Positions 38,139-47,443 of a stretch of DNA of 50,389 nt are shown one piece after another. The DNA comes from Alphaproteobacteria bacterium 41-28. GTDB taxonomy: Bacteria > Pseudomonadota > Alphaproteobacteria > UBA9655. Location of the stretch: assembly GCA_001897795.1 (NCBI GenBank), contig MKUL01000055.1:1-50389 (forward strand), in the 5' to 3' direction. The notes under the pieces were generated by a model. That model saw only the letters and a program-made list of their open reading frames with translations, searched no databases and was not told the DNA's origin. The position numbers and the translations under genes were made by a program. How positions within the stretch are numbered: the first letter of the stretch is position 1; every line of letters begins with the position of its first letter.

Positions 38139-38241
38139 GATTGCTTCGGACGTTTCACGTCCTCGCAATGACGCATATGGTATATTACTTGCTAACCCTC
38201 GGCCGTCATTGTGAGGTTCCGTAGGAACCGAAGCAATCCAG
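38138..38241. repeat. Palindromic repeat, GATTGCTTCGG family, copy 3
   Basis: Left end TAGATTGCTTCGG, right end CCGAAGCAATCCAG, with internal CTCGCAATGACG and CGTCATTGTGAGG facing each other and the hairpin GGTTCCGTAGGAACC. About 104 bp, longer than the other two copies because of extra middle sequence. Confidence 0.8.
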
Positions 38242-38251
38242 TCTTTAAATT

Positions 38252-40468
38252 TTAACACCCATTCCCCTTTTGCTTGAGTACAGGCTCCATCAATCTATCC
38301 AATTTTCTTTGCTTTTTGCTATTGACTGTCTCATAAAGTTTTTTACAAACGATTTGAGCTCTTTCCCAGTTAGGCTCAACGATCACTTTATTTTCCCCAT
38401 ATTCTAAGGTAATTCCACGAATACATAGCTTGAGAAGGTTGATGCTAACTTCATTATCTCCTCCTGTTGCTATACGATTGTAAATCCTTTCAGCATCTGG
38501 CATTAGCTCTTCAAATCTCTTTAGGTCATATTTACGCTGCTCGCGACACTCCTCCATTTGTTTACCTAGGAAAAGGACAGAACGACTAATCCAAAATGTT
38601 TCACGAAGAATTTTCTTTATATCTTTAGGACGAACCTCTTTTAAATCAAACAGCTGATGGAATAAATCCTTCCACGATTCAAAACATCCTTGATCCATAA
38701 AAGTTTGAAGATGTTTATTTTTATCATCAATATCCGTATGAAGTGCTATACGATAGAGCTCGAATAAGCCCGCCATCTGTGAGGCACAACGATAATTTAA
38801 TAAAGAAAAATGTGGATTTTTAAGAAACTCACCCATTATTGTTGGACGTGGCTTTGCTGGAATAAGGGCACGACTTTCTGGAATGAAACTAAAATGTGCT
38901 GCGCATTGCTCCAGCACCCATTGACGGACAATCTGGATAAATCTTTTCTCAGCTAAACTCGAATTTGCCGTCGAAGCAAATGTATCCAAGTCGCTAAATA
39001 AAATACCCGTATCTGTACCAATCCTGAGCAATGTCCAATAGTTAATTGTTGATTGATCTCTCCAGAGCCGCTGACGCAGTGCTCTTCCAGAAGGACCATT
39101 GAGCCAAGAAACAAAACGTTCATTCCTAAAGCTTAAGTCCTGCCCTGCAATACATTCCAAAAAAAACCTTATGTTACTGCGCGACTGAGGTGAAGCTTTA
39201 AGAGATTGTACTGTTTTTAAAAATAATTCTTCATTATCGAGAGGAAACGCCATTTCATTCATTTTCTCTGGAATAAGTCCTTGTAATAAATAGATTATCA
39301 TCAACCCGTGGCCATGGTCTGGATATCCTCTATCAATCAATTTTTGTTGTAGCTCTTGAATCAGTGAGAGGGATGACTTGGACGTCTTTTCTAAAAACTT
39401 AGTAGGGAACAAGTCCTTACCTATCTTATTTAAAACTGACTCTTTCAAGAGGAGAGGAAGAGGAGTACCTATGACATAAAGATAATCTGTTTCGCCTCTA
39501 TGATTGAGGCATTCCTGAAGAAAAGGGTTATTTATGAATAAGCTTTTATTTTGATTCGTACGCAAATCAGCATCAACGCAAAAAAGATTTAGCCACTCGT
39601 TTGTCTCTTTTATCCATTTCTTAAGCGCTTGTTGCTTAGTGTAGGATAATGGGGGCCCAGCCTCGTCAAAAATATGAAGTTGTAAAATGTTAATAATATT
39701 CGAAAGGGGAGCAATTTGATCAGCAGGTAAAAGGATTGGCTGGTTTCCCTGATGAATGCTGTCAATGATATTTTTAAATCGTTCAATAGCCGTCTCGAAT
39801 AATCTAAAAGGCGACGTATCATGCCAGCCATAATAGTATCTATTGAAAGAACAAAAATCTATAAAATCTGAAAAATTTTCCGCTTTGTTAATCTCATCAA
39901 AGCGTGGGACATTTGGTAAGCCATTAAAAACCTCATTAATTTTGTCTCTCATCGTCATTTTCTGAGGATCATAAACAACGAGTCTGCCTTTATAACCAGG
40001 ATTTTTAAGATGAAATTCTTCTGTTCTGCAAAGTGGAACAACAATAATTGAGGATTTCCCATAGGTATGACGATCAATCGTCATGAAATCCTTGGGGAAG
40101 CCACCATAGATTTCACCAGAAAACGCACTCAAAGGATCCAGATAGGCACACAAATTCTCGTCCATATCAAAATCGCTAGGAACCGCCATACCCATAATTT
40201 CACTGCGGTGTGAAGCGTACGGCCTCATTCCCCCCATACAATTATGAAATGTCATTCGCTCACGGATATTTGTTCCTTCGGGATCAATACGATAGACATC
40301 ATCCCCCAAGTTTCGCCATTGAGAACCGGCAATTTTAGTGCTATTTTTTGACATAACTTGTGAAACATGGACCAAAATTACTTTTGATTCGTCTTCAAAT
40401 AAAGCATAGGATTTTACTGAAAATGCGATTAAAAGAAAAAACAAATTAATTAAAATATATTTTATCAT
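38252..40468 (-). CDS. Large exported protein of unknown function, 738 aa
   Basis: The ATG at 40468 begins MIKYILINLFFLLIAFSVKS, a signal peptide cut near YA-LFEDE; an in-frame ATG 11 codons upstream is less likely. Downstream the protein looks folded over its whole length, mostly helical, without low complexity. The N-terminal 200 residues have a conserved-looking patch, TFHNCMGGMRPYASHRSEIM and SIIVVPLCRTEEFHLKNPGY followed by KGRLVVYDPQKM, that could be an enzymatic domain with His/Cys/Arg residues. The rest reads like an alpha-solenoid (for example LRIGTDTGILFSDLDTFAST, RFEELMPDAERIYNRIATGG). I could not match it to a family. It lies between palindromic repeats and the proline-rich locus, and is divergent from the latter. 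Confidence 0.8.
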   Translation of the reverse strand: MIKYILINLFFLLIAFSVKSYALFEDESKVILVHVSQVMSKNSTKIAGSQWRNLGDDVYRIDPEGTNIRERMTFHNCMGGMRPYASHRSEIMGMAVPSDFDMDENLCAYLDPLSAFSGEIYGGFPKDFMTIDRHTYGKSSIIVVPLCRTEEFHLKNPGYKGRLVVYDPQKMTMRDKINEVFNGLPNVPRFDEINKAENFSDFIDFCSFNRYYYGWHDTSPFRLFETAIERFKNIIDSIHQGNQPILLPADQIAPLSNIINILQLHIFDEAGPPLSYTKQQALKKWIKETNEWLNLFCVDADLRTNQNKSLFINNPFLQECLNHRGETDYLYVIGTPLPLLLKESVLNKIGKDLFPTKFLEKTSKSSLSLIQELQQKLIDRGYPDHGHGLMIIYLLQGLIPEKMNEMAFPLDNEELFLKTVQSLKASPQSRSNIRFFLECIAGQDLSFRNERFVSWLNGPSGRALRQRLWRDQSTINYWTLLRIGTDTGILFSDLDTFASTANSSLAEKRFIQIVRQWVLEQCAAHFSFIPESRALIPAKPRPTIMGEFLKNPHFSLLNYRCASQMAGLFELYRIALHTDIDDKNKHLQTFMDQGCFESWKDLFHQLFDLKEVRPKDIKKILRETFWISRSVLFLGKQMEECREQRKYDLKRFEELMPDAERIYNRIATGGDNEVSINLLKLCIRGITLEYGENKVIVEPNWERAQIVCKKLYETVNSKKQRKLDRLMEPVLKQKGNGC

Positions 40469-40794
40469 ATTGATTCTTAAATTATTTTTACCATAACACA
40501 ATTAACTTATATTTATTTTTTAGAGCTGTAAATCTTTTTCACATGAAGTTAACTTTTCGACCCTTCCCCAGGCAGAGAGATGGTCGAACTAAAATACATT
40601 CATCATAAAATAATTATTAATGAAAATTTCATTTGATTTTCATCATTTTTTTATGATTTTGTGAAATCATGACAACAGGTACTTGTGAGTCGTTTATAGG
40701 GCTAGGAATGACCTCAAGATACTGTGGCGGTCTATTAAAGACTATACCATTCCTCAGTCTGTAAAACAGATCCTGGAATGAATGGGAAGGTTGA

Positions 40795-42514
40795 ATGAAA
40801 ACAAAAAGACTTCTTGATTTTACAGTAAGTGCAATTGCACTTTTATATCCCTCATATTCAGATGCCCTGAGTCAGAACCCTTCGATAATCTACGCAGCTG
40901 TACAAGTTGTTCCGCGTTCTCAAGCGCCTCCACCTGCTCCGCGTATGCTAGAAGCTATACCTGCTCCGCGTATTCAAGCTCCACAACCTGCTCCTCATAT
41001 TCAACCCCCTCAACCTGCTCCTCATATTCAACCCCCTCAACCTGCTCCTCATATTCAAACACCTGCTCCTGCTCCTCATATTCTGGAGGCGAAGTAGCGC
41101 CTTCTTCTCCATCATCTTCAACAAAGCCCCCTTCCAGTATCCCGGCTCCTTCTCATATTCAAGAGAATATGGCCATTCCTCAGGTAGGGGAAATAGCCCC
41201 ATCTTCTCCATCAACATCAACAACGCCCCCTCCTAGTGTCTCGACAACACCATCTCCAGCCATTACTCCACTAATACCACCTTCCCAACCCAGCACCCCA
41301 GTGACACCTCAATCATCAACCGTTACTCCACTAACACCACCTTCTCAACCAAGTATCCCGTAACGCCACCATCGCCAACCCCTACTCCACTGACACCACC
41401 TTCACAACCAAGTACTCCGGTAACGCCACCATCACCAGCCCCTACTCCGCTAACACCACCTTCTCAACCGAGTACCCCGGTAACGCCACCATCACCAACC
41501 ACTACTCCACTAACACCACCTTCTCAACCGAGTACCCCGCTGACACCTTCAGCACCAACCCCTACTCCGCTAACACCACCTTCTCAACCAAGTACTCCGG
41601 TAACACCACCATCACCAGCGCCTGCTCCACTGACACCACTTCTTCAACCGACTGCACCAGTGGCACCTCCAGTACCAGCACCTGCTCCCCTAACACCACT
41701 TCCTCAACCGAGTATCCCGATAATGCCTCCATTACCAGCCCCTACTCAATTGATACCACCTCCTCAACCGGGTAATCCGGTGGTACCTTCACTACACGTT
41801 CTTCCACCTGTAGAGAATCTTCAATTCATACCCGCACAACCCTCAAGAAGAGAAAATGCTGCAGCAGGCCCCCCTTACGTTAAACCCCATCTCAGACACT
41901 TTCAGCCTCCTTTCGTAGAATCTAGTGAAAACCACAGTCACTTTTTCTCCAATGGCTTCCAAGGTGAAGAATCCAATGAGAAAGATCATCATAGAAGAAA
42001 ATTTTCTCAATTTATTTATTTTCCAATTTACTCATATTTCTTTTCTGAACCTGACTATGATGAATTCGATTATGAAGACCCTTACTATGCGGCTCTCGCT
42101 TATGAAGAGCGCTTTTATGAACCTGATTATGAAGAACCTGATTACCTAGAAGAACCTAACTATGCGGAAGAGCAAATGTATCCATATGAAACCGTTTCTC
42201 CTGAAATTCAGTCATACTCCTATCCGAGCCCTTCTGAAGAAGAAACCTATACCCAAAATGAACCCAACGCAGATATGCAAAGATATTTTGAACTGCAGAG
42301 AATGGCTAAACTCCTGCAACATACGGATAAAGCCCTATCAATTTTTAAGAGTGATAAATTTTATTCCTGGGTAAACCTTCCAAAGCCAAGATCAATCAAC
42401 TCTCAGCAAGAAGCAAAAAATCTTTCACTTTTTGAAAAGGTGTGTCAAAAGATCTCTAGATTCTTCAATATTGGACCCGAGGGGACATGCTTCAATTTCT
42501 TCTCAAGAAAATAA
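40795..42514 (+). pseudogene. Proline-rich repeat exported protein, split by two one-base deletions
   Basis: Three open segments in three frames read as one protein of about 573 aa. Segment 1 (40795-41097) has a GGGAAGG ribosome site, a signal-like start (MKTKRLLDFTVSAIALLYPS) and 9-residue repeats PAPHIQPPQ. It stops at GCGAAGTAG; one extra G there would restore frame. Segment 2 (about 41090-41363) carries the first 20-residue Pro/Ser/Thr repeats and stops at CCCGTAACG, where sister repeats read CCCGGTAACG, so one G is lost. Segment 3 runs to 42514: more repeats, then an acidic Tyr-rich part (YDEFDYEDPYYAALAYEERF) and a charged C-terminus. As it stands only the first 100 residues would be made. 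It could be a decayed gene, an on/off switching gene, or contain assembly errors. Confidence 0.8.
41260..41800 (+). repeat. 60-bp minisatellite, about nine tandem copies
   Basis: The unit encodes 20 residues of the form T-P-P-S-P-x-P-T-P-L-T-P-P-S-Q-P-S-T-P-V. The period is exactly 60 bp over nine units except one of 59 bp at about 41341-41400, where a G is missing. Units differ at several positions, so the array is not freshly expanded. Tandem arrays like this change length by slippage or recombination. Confidence 0.9.
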
Positions 42515-43584
42515 TTCGCGGGATTTGTTTTCTTTTTCTTATATTTCAAGTTCAGGCCGCCCCCTCCAAAACGGTGAATGTCTACTGCTGGGCTTACGTT
42601 TTAACACCAGAAATCTTAAAGGAATTTGAAAAAGAGACGGGAATTAAAGTTAACCTTGATGTCTATGATAGTTCTGAAGTCATGGAAACAAAGTTATTTA
42701 CAGGTCATTCAGGATATGATGTTGTGGTCGTTACAGTCTGGCCTTATCTTCCCCGTCAAGTTGAAGCCCATCTCTATCAGCCTCTCAAACCTTCCCTTAT
42801 TACCAGTTGGAAAGGAGTAGACCCCGATCTTTTAAAACGAATGGAAGAAGCCGATCCGGGAAATAAATTTGCCCTTCCTTTTATATGGGGAACGACTGGG
42901 TTTGCTTACAATAAGAAGAAAATTCTTGATCGAAACCCTAAAGCACCTGTGAATAGTCTTGCTATGCTTTTTGATCCTTCTGTTGTGTCAAAGTTTGCTG
43001 ATTGTGGCGTTATGTTAATCGACTCTCCCGTTGATGTATTCCCGGCGGTCCTCAGCTATTTAAAACTGGATCCTGACTCTGGAAGTGAGAAAAACTTAAA
43101 AAAAGCGGCCCAAACGCTCTCTCTTGTGCGCCCCTTTATAAGAAAGTTTCAAGCTGAACCGGCCACAGAAGATTTAACCTCGGGAAACTTCTGTCTCGTA
43201 CAAGGGTTTTCTGGAGATCTACTACTAGCCAGAAATTTGAGTAAGGAAACAGGAATTGACATTGAATATGTGATTCCTGAAGAAGGAGCAGATCTGTGGA
43301 TCGATGCTTTCGCGATTCCTCATGACGCTCCCCATGAAGACGCTGCCCATGCCTTTATTAACTTTATTTTGCGTCCAGATATTATTGCCAAAGTTACGGA
43401 TGCCATTGCTATTGCCAACAGTGTACCCTCTTCATTTCCCTTTATGAATGAAGATATCCGCAATGACCCTCTTATTTACCCTTCAAAAGAAATCCTTGCC
43501 ACGTTATATGTAAACAAGACACATACTCCGAAATATGAGCGTTTGCGTTTACGCGAATGGACGCGTGTGAAAATTGGACGTTAA
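42487..43584 (+). CDS. potF: Putrescine ABC transporter substrate-binding protein
   Basis: Periplasmic polyamine-binding protein, 365 aa, signal peptide (GICFLFLIFQVQA). The first strand NVYCWAYVLTPEILKEFEKE, the segment DVYDSSEVMETKLFTGHSGY, FALPFIWGTTGFAYNKKKI, FADCGVMLIDSPVDVFPAVL and EEGADLWIDAFAIPHDAPHE line up well with E. coli PotF as I recall it, including the WSDYI-like, SxEV and IDAFAIP ligand contacts. The ATG overlaps the last 28 bases of the proline-rich frame and has GAGGGG close before it. It is the first gene of a complete potFGHI set. Confidence 0.95.
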   Translation: MLQFLLKKIIRGICFLFLIFQVQAAPSKTVNVYCWAYVLTPEILKEFEKETGIKVNLDVYDSSEVMETKLFTGHSGYDVVVVTVWPYLPRQVEAHLYQPLKPSLITSWKGVDPDLLKRMEEADPGNKFALPFIWGTTGFAYNKKKILDRNPKAPVNSLAMLFDPSVVSKFADCGVMLIDSPVDVFPAVLSYLKLDPDSGSEKNLKKAAQTLSLVRPFIRKFQAEPATEDLTSGNFCLVQGFSGDLLLARNLSKETGIDIEYVIPEEGADLWIDAFAIPHDAPHEDAAHAFINFILRPDIIAKVTDAIAIANSVPSSFPFMNEDIRNDPLIYPSKEILATLYVNKTHTPKYERLRLREWTRVKIGR

Positions 43585-43596
43585 GGCGAGGAGTAA

Positions 43597-44736
43597 ATGG
43601 CCCAAAAACAAAAACGAATTGAGTTACAGCCATGGCAAGATCCAAAAGCGAAGCCTTATATTCATTTAGAAGGCGTTTCTAAAGAATTCCGGGGAACCCT
43701 TGCTGTTGATGATGTCACGTTATCTATTTTCCAAGGCGAATTTTTCTCTCTTCTTGGTCCTTCTGGATGCGGAAAGACAACCATTTTACGTATGTTAGCG
43801 GGACTCGAAATGCCAACCACTGGCAAAATTTATATTGATGGGGTTGATGTCACCCATAGACCAGCTTATGACCGTCCTGTGAATATGATGTTTCAGTCTT
43901 ATGCTCTTTTTCCTCATATGACCGTTGAGCAAAATGTGGCCTTTGGACTTAAGCAAGAACGAATCCCTAAACTTGAGATCCAGGAACGTGTCAAACAGGC
44001 TCTTAAACTTGTCCAGATGGACAAATTGGGGACACGCCAACCTCACCAACTTTCAGGAGGCCAACGCCAACGCGTTGCGTTAGCGCGTAGTTTAGTGAAA
44101 AGGCCAAAACTTCTGCTCCTGGATGAGCCTTTGGCCGCTCTTGATAAACGATTAAGAGAGCAAACCCAATTTGAGCTCGTCAGTATTCAGGAAGAAGTGG
44201 GAATCACTTTTATTCTGGTAACCCATGATCAAGAAGAAGCAATGACCATGTCTTCTCGGTTAGGTATTATGGATCATGGACGAATGCGACAAATTGGGAC
44301 TCCCAATGAAATTTATGAATATCCCCATTCTGAATACGTTGCAGATTTTATTGGCTCCATCAATAAATTTGAAGGCCGCGTCGTAGAAGATGAAACGGAC
44401 CACATTCTGGTGGAATCGGAAGAGGCGGGCTGTGAACTTTATGTAAGCCATTCTGCCGACGTCCCGGTTGGATCTCAAGTGAAAGTCGCCATTCGCCCTG
44501 AGAAAATTATGATCGCAATGACACCTCCTGAACAAAAGCGAAACGCCACCAAAGGAATTGTAAAAGACATCGGGTATTTGGGCGACGTTTCCATTTATCA
44601 TGTCGAGCTTAAAAGCGGTAAAATCGTACTCGCAACCCAGCCCAACATCGTTAGGCTTGCTGAAAGACCCGTGACCTGGGACGATCAAGTTTATCTCTTC
44701 TGGCGAGCCGAAAATAGCATTGTGCTTACAGCATGA
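43597..44736 (+). CDS. potG: Putrescine ABC transporter ATP-binding protein
   Basis: Cytoplasmic ATPase of the importer, 379 aa. Walker A LGPSGCGKTT begins at about residue 53; the Q-loop is MMFQSYALFPHMTVEQNVAF, signature LSGGQRQRVALARSL, Walker B LLLLDEPLAALDK and the H-loop THDQEEAMTMSS. The C-terminal regulatory part is a TOBE/OB type (VAIRPEKIMIA; IGYLGDVSIYHVELKSG). The family's closest match is PotG rather than PotA, in keeping with neighbours. GAGGAG ribosome site, 12 bp after potF; stop overlaps the potH start by four bases. Confidence 0.96.
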   Translation: MAQKQKRIELQPWQDPKAKPYIHLEGVSKEFRGTLAVDDVTLSIFQGEFFSLLGPSGCGKTTILRMLAGLEMPTTGKIYIDGVDVTHRPAYDRPVNMMFQSYALFPHMTVEQNVAFGLKQERIPKLEIQERVKQALKLVQMDKLGTRQPHQLSGGQRQRVALARSLVKRPKLLLLDEPLAALDKRLREQTQFELVSIQEEVGITFILVTHDQEEAMTMSSRLGIMDHGRMRQIGTPNEIYEYPHSEYVADFIGSINKFEGRVVEDETDHILVESEEAGCELYVSHSADVPVGSQVKVAIRPEKIMIAMTPPEQKRNATKGIVKDIGYLGDVSIYHVELKSGKIVLATQPNIVRLAERPVTWDDQVYLFWRAENSIVLTA

Positions 44737-45653
44737 ATAAGGTTTTAAGAAAAGTACAAAGTTCTTTCACATCGCCTTTTTGGGCGATTATCGTACCTTA
44801 TGGGTGGCTCCTCCTCTTTTTTCTCATCCCTTTTTTAATTGTTTTAAAAATTAGCTTTTCTGATTTGAAGTTGGGGCTTCCCCCCTATAGCCCTCTCACA
44901 GAATGGGTAGAACAAGGGGTGTTGGTCATTAAACTCAATTTCACCAATTATAGCTTTATTGGAACGGATGCACTTTATCTCTTTACCTATCTTGATTCCC
45001 TTATCATTGCAATTATAGGAACTCTCGGTTGTCTTTGTATTGGCTACCCCATGGCCTATGGCATCGCCAAAACTGATCCTCCCTTGCGAATCGTATTACT
45101 CATGATGGTCATCCTCCCTTTTTGGACATCTTTTCTGTTACGAGTTTATGCGTGGATTGGCATTTTAAGTCCCCACGGATTCTTAAATACAGCACTTATA
45201 AAGATTGGACTTATCACAACGCCCCTCACCCTAATAGATACAACCTTTGCAACGATTTTAGGGATTATCTACTGCTATCTACCTTTTATGATTCTCCCTC
45301 TTTTTGCTTCTTTAGAAAAAATCGACCATTCTCTTGTAGAAGCGGCCTATGATCTAGGAGCCCGCCCCTTTCAAGCATTCCTAAGGGTGATTTGGCCACT
45401 CTCTATGCCCGGAGTCATCGCTGGTTCCATGCTCGTCCTCATCCCAGCTGTAGGGGAGTTTGTCATCCCAGAACTATTAGGAGGCTCCCAAACTTTGATG
45501 ATCGGCAAAGTTATCTGGAACGAATTTTTTACAAACCGAGATTGGCCGGTTGCTTCTGCTCTTGCCGTTCTTATGCTGATTTTTCTGATTATCCCGATTG
45601 CTATTTTCCAACGACTCCAAGAGCGTCAAGTGAGGTTTTTGGATGCTGACTAA
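44733..45653 (+). CDS. potH: Putrescine ABC transporter permease PotH
   Basis: Inner-membrane permease, 306 aa, six TM helices predicted by eye (GWLLLFFLIPFLIVLKISFS first). The EAA loop that docks the ATPase is VEAAYDLGARPFQAFLRVIW. The C-terminal half (VPAVGEFVIPELLGG appears here as IPAVGEFVIPELLGGSQTL) is highly typical of PotH. Start overlaps potG (ATGA) and the end overlaps potI by 11 bp, indicating translational coupling. Confidence 0.96.
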   Translation: MNKVLRKVQSSFTSPFWAIIVPYGWLLLFFLIPFLIVLKISFSDLKLGLPPYSPLTEWVEQGVLVIKLNFTNYSFIGTDALYLFTYLDSLIIAIIGTLGCLCIGYPMAYGIAKTDPPLRIVLLMMVILPFWTSFLLRVYAWIGILSPHGFLNTALIKIGLITTPLTLIDTTFATILGIIYCYLPFMILPLFASLEKIDHSLVEAAYDLGARPFQAFLRVIWPLSMPGVIAGSMLVLIPAVGEFVIPELLGGSQTLMIGKVIWNEFFTNRDWPVASALAVLMLIFLIIPIAIFQRLQERQVRFLDAD

Positions 45654-46443
45654 GCTTTCCCCCACTTTAAAAACATTTATGACTCTTGGATATGGTTTTT
45701 TGTACCTTCCCATTTTGACGTTGATCATCTTCTCTTTTAATTCATCCCGCCAGGTCACTGTATGGCAAGGGTTTTCAACGAAATGGTATAGGTCCCTTCT
45801 TCAAGATGAAGTGTTGATTAAATCCGCTTGGGTAAGTCTTCAAGTCGCTACATTCTCTGCATCGGCAGCCGTTGTTTTTGGCACCTTAGCTGCTGTCGTG
45901 CTCGTGAGGCTCGGACGATTTAAAGGACGTAGTTTCTTTGGTATTTTAACAACAGCTCCTCTCGTCATGCCCGAAGTCATCACTGGTCTAGCCCTTTTGC
46001 TCCTCTTTGTGGGACTCGAACAAATCATTGGGTGGCCAAAGGGGCGCGGAATCTTAACTATCACCATTGCCCACATCACCCTTTGTATGACTTATGTTAC
46101 CATATTAGTCAGAGGGCGGCTCTCTGACATGGATCGTTCCTTAGAGGAAGCAGCCCTTGATCTTGGCGCACGCCCTTTGAAAGTCTTTATGGCCATTACG
46201 CTACCCCTCATCTCTCCTGCTTTGATTTCAGGTTGGCTTTTAGCCTTTGCACTCTCACTAGATGATCTTGTGATCGCAAGCTTTGTCGCAGGACCTGGAT
46301 CCTCAACACTCCCTATGGTTATTTTTTCAAGCATTCGCTTTGGCATAAGTCCACAAATCAATGCGCTAGCAACGATTATTATCACTGGCGTTGCTATTGG
46401 TGTGATGGTCGCCGGGTGGTTAATTCATCGGAAAAAATATTAA
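45643..46443 (+). CDS. potI: Putrescine ABC transporter permease PotI
   Basis: Second membrane subunit, 266 aa, six TM helices. Visible family text: LYLPILTLIIFSFNSSRQVT, WQGFSTKWYRSLLQDEVL, and the EAA loop EEAALDLGARPLKVFMAITL. SLDDLVIASFVAGPGSSTLP is a hallmark of PotI/PotC. Last gene of the operon; a hairpin terminator follows. Confidence 0.96.
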   Translation: MLTKLSPTLKTFMTLGYGFLYLPILTLIIFSFNSSRQVTVWQGFSTKWYRSLLQDEVLIKSAWVSLQVATFSASAAVVFGTLAAVVLVRLGRFKGRSFFGILTTAPLVMPEVITGLALLLLFVGLEQIIGWPKGRGILTITIAHITLCMTYVTILVRGRLSDMDRSLEEAALDLGARPLKVFMAITLPLISPALISGWLLAFALSLDDLVIASFVAGPGSSTLPMVIFSSIRFGISPQINALATIIITGVAIGVMVAGWLIHRKKY

Positions 46444-46470
46444 GATCTGCTTAAAAATTATATAAAGGTA

Positions 46471-46497
46471 GAGGAGAAAATACCTTTTCTCCTCTTT
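46471..46497 (+). terminator. Terminator of the potFGHI operon
   Basis: GAGGAGAAAA pairs perfectly with TTTTCTCCTC around TACC, then TTT. Ten-pair stem 28 bp after the potI stop. The T tract is short. Confidence 0.7.
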
Positions 46498-46560
46498 CAT
46501 CCGAAAAAGTTAGTAACTTGAATCCTTTGAAAAGATTTTGCGACGCTGTGGACGAGCCCC

Positions 46561-47040
46561 CTAACCATCATGAGAGGGAGTATGCCAAATTTCATTTAAT
46601 GTTGCTTTAATCGTAGTCCCATCTCGTATATCATCTGGGATAAAGATCTTAAAGTAATGCCAATAAGAAGGCTCTTCTTCTGACCTTCCGGTTGTATATT
46701 GTTTATAGTAAGTTGAAAAGTTGAAAGAAAACCCTCCTTCTTCTTTGGTTAGTTTAAATTTCCCGGATTGTTTTTCTTTTTTTGACTGGATTTCCTCTAA
46801 AACTTTAAGTGTGAGTCCGCTAATAATAAACTTATGATCTGAATCGTCATATTTAGTATAATTCCTTAGGTTATTGATCTCAAACCATCCATTTTCGTAT
46901 CTACTATCCTCTTCAGTATCTTCATCAACAAACATTCTGGGTGTTTTCGCATGATCTAGATCTGCTTCAATCGTAAAATCTGCTAAAGCACCGAGAGAGA
47001 GGGTTAAGGTAATTAATAATGATAATAAAAATCGGGACAT
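46561..47040 (-). CDS. Hypothetical exported protein, 159 aa
   Basis: AAGGAG ribosome site before the ATG. Signal peptide MSRFLLSLLITLTLSLGALA, cut before DFTIEAD. The mature protein is acidic at the start (DEDTEEDSRYE), then aromatic and beta-like (GGFSFNFSTYYKQYTTGRSE, EPSYWHYFKIFIPDDIRDGT) and ends NEIWHTPSHDG. It has no cysteine. Not recognised. It converges with potFGHI and is divergent from tRNA-Asp. Confidence 0.75.
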   Translation of the reverse strand: MSRFLLSLLITLTLSLGALADFTIEADLDHAKTPRMFVDEDTEEDSRYENGWFEINNLRNYTKYDDSDHKFIISGLTLKVLEEIQSKKEKQSGKFKLTKEEGGFSFNFSTYYKQYTTGRSEEEPSYWHYFKIFIPDDIRDGTTIKATLNEIWHTPSHDG

Positions 47041-47366
47041 TCTAAACTCCTTCTTGGGTTAACATTAAAAAATAGGATAAACATACTCAAAGGTGAAGAT
47101 ACTCACATTATTTTCAAGGTTCAATTTAAAAAAGTCTTAAACGTATCTTTCGAGCGACTTACCGATTGCCTTCAAACAAAAAATCTCTGATGCATTCCAA
47201 TCTATATTTATTTCGTTCTCACTATTTTTTATAAATATCTAATTTGGTTTTTGACCATTCCACGACAGTTACTCAAAGGATTTACCAACATTGGAGCCCT
47301 CTGCTTTTTCTTGAATTATCCTTGACAATAAGGCTCCCCATAAGGTATCCCAAGAACATTCCATTC
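47041..47366. other. Intergenic region upstream of tRNA-Asp
   Basis: 326 bp. It contains the tRNA promoter candidate near its right end and presumably the promoter of the minus-strand exported protein at its left. Nothing else is recognisable. Confidence 0.5.
47322..47350 (+). promoter_or_regulatory. Candidate promoter of tRNA-Asp
   Basis: Consensus TTGACA (47322-47327), 17-bp spacer, GTATCC (47345-47350). The -35 is perfect, the -10 weak. Start would fall near 47357, ten bases before the tRNA. Confidence 0.55.
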
Positions 47367-47443
47367 GGGGGTGTAGCTCAGTTGGTTAGAGCGCCTGCCT
47401 GTCACGCAGGAGGCCGCGGGTTCGAGTCCCGTCACTCCCGCCA
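47367..47443 (+). tRNA. tRNA-Asp (GTC anticodon)
   Basis: 77 nt with encoded CCA. Acceptor GGGGGTG pairs with CACTCCC (one G-U), D arm GCTCAGTTGGTTAGAGC, anticodon stem CCTGC/GCAGG with loop CTGTCAC, T arm GCGGGTTCGAGTCCCGT. Decodes GAU and GAC. Confidence 0.98.

Larger units (their letters stand above)
37864..38251. other. Intergenic cluster of nested palindromes
   Basis: 388 bp between converging genes, almost wholly made of three repeat units listed separately: an outer inverted repeat (37916-38138), a TGTCATCCTTG element inside it, and a GATTGCTTCGG repeat abutting on the right. No gene. Confidence 0.8.

Noticed and set aside
41260..41800. CRISPR-like regular repetition
   Set aside because: The 60-bp units are contiguous coding repeats without unique spacers, so this is a minisatellite.
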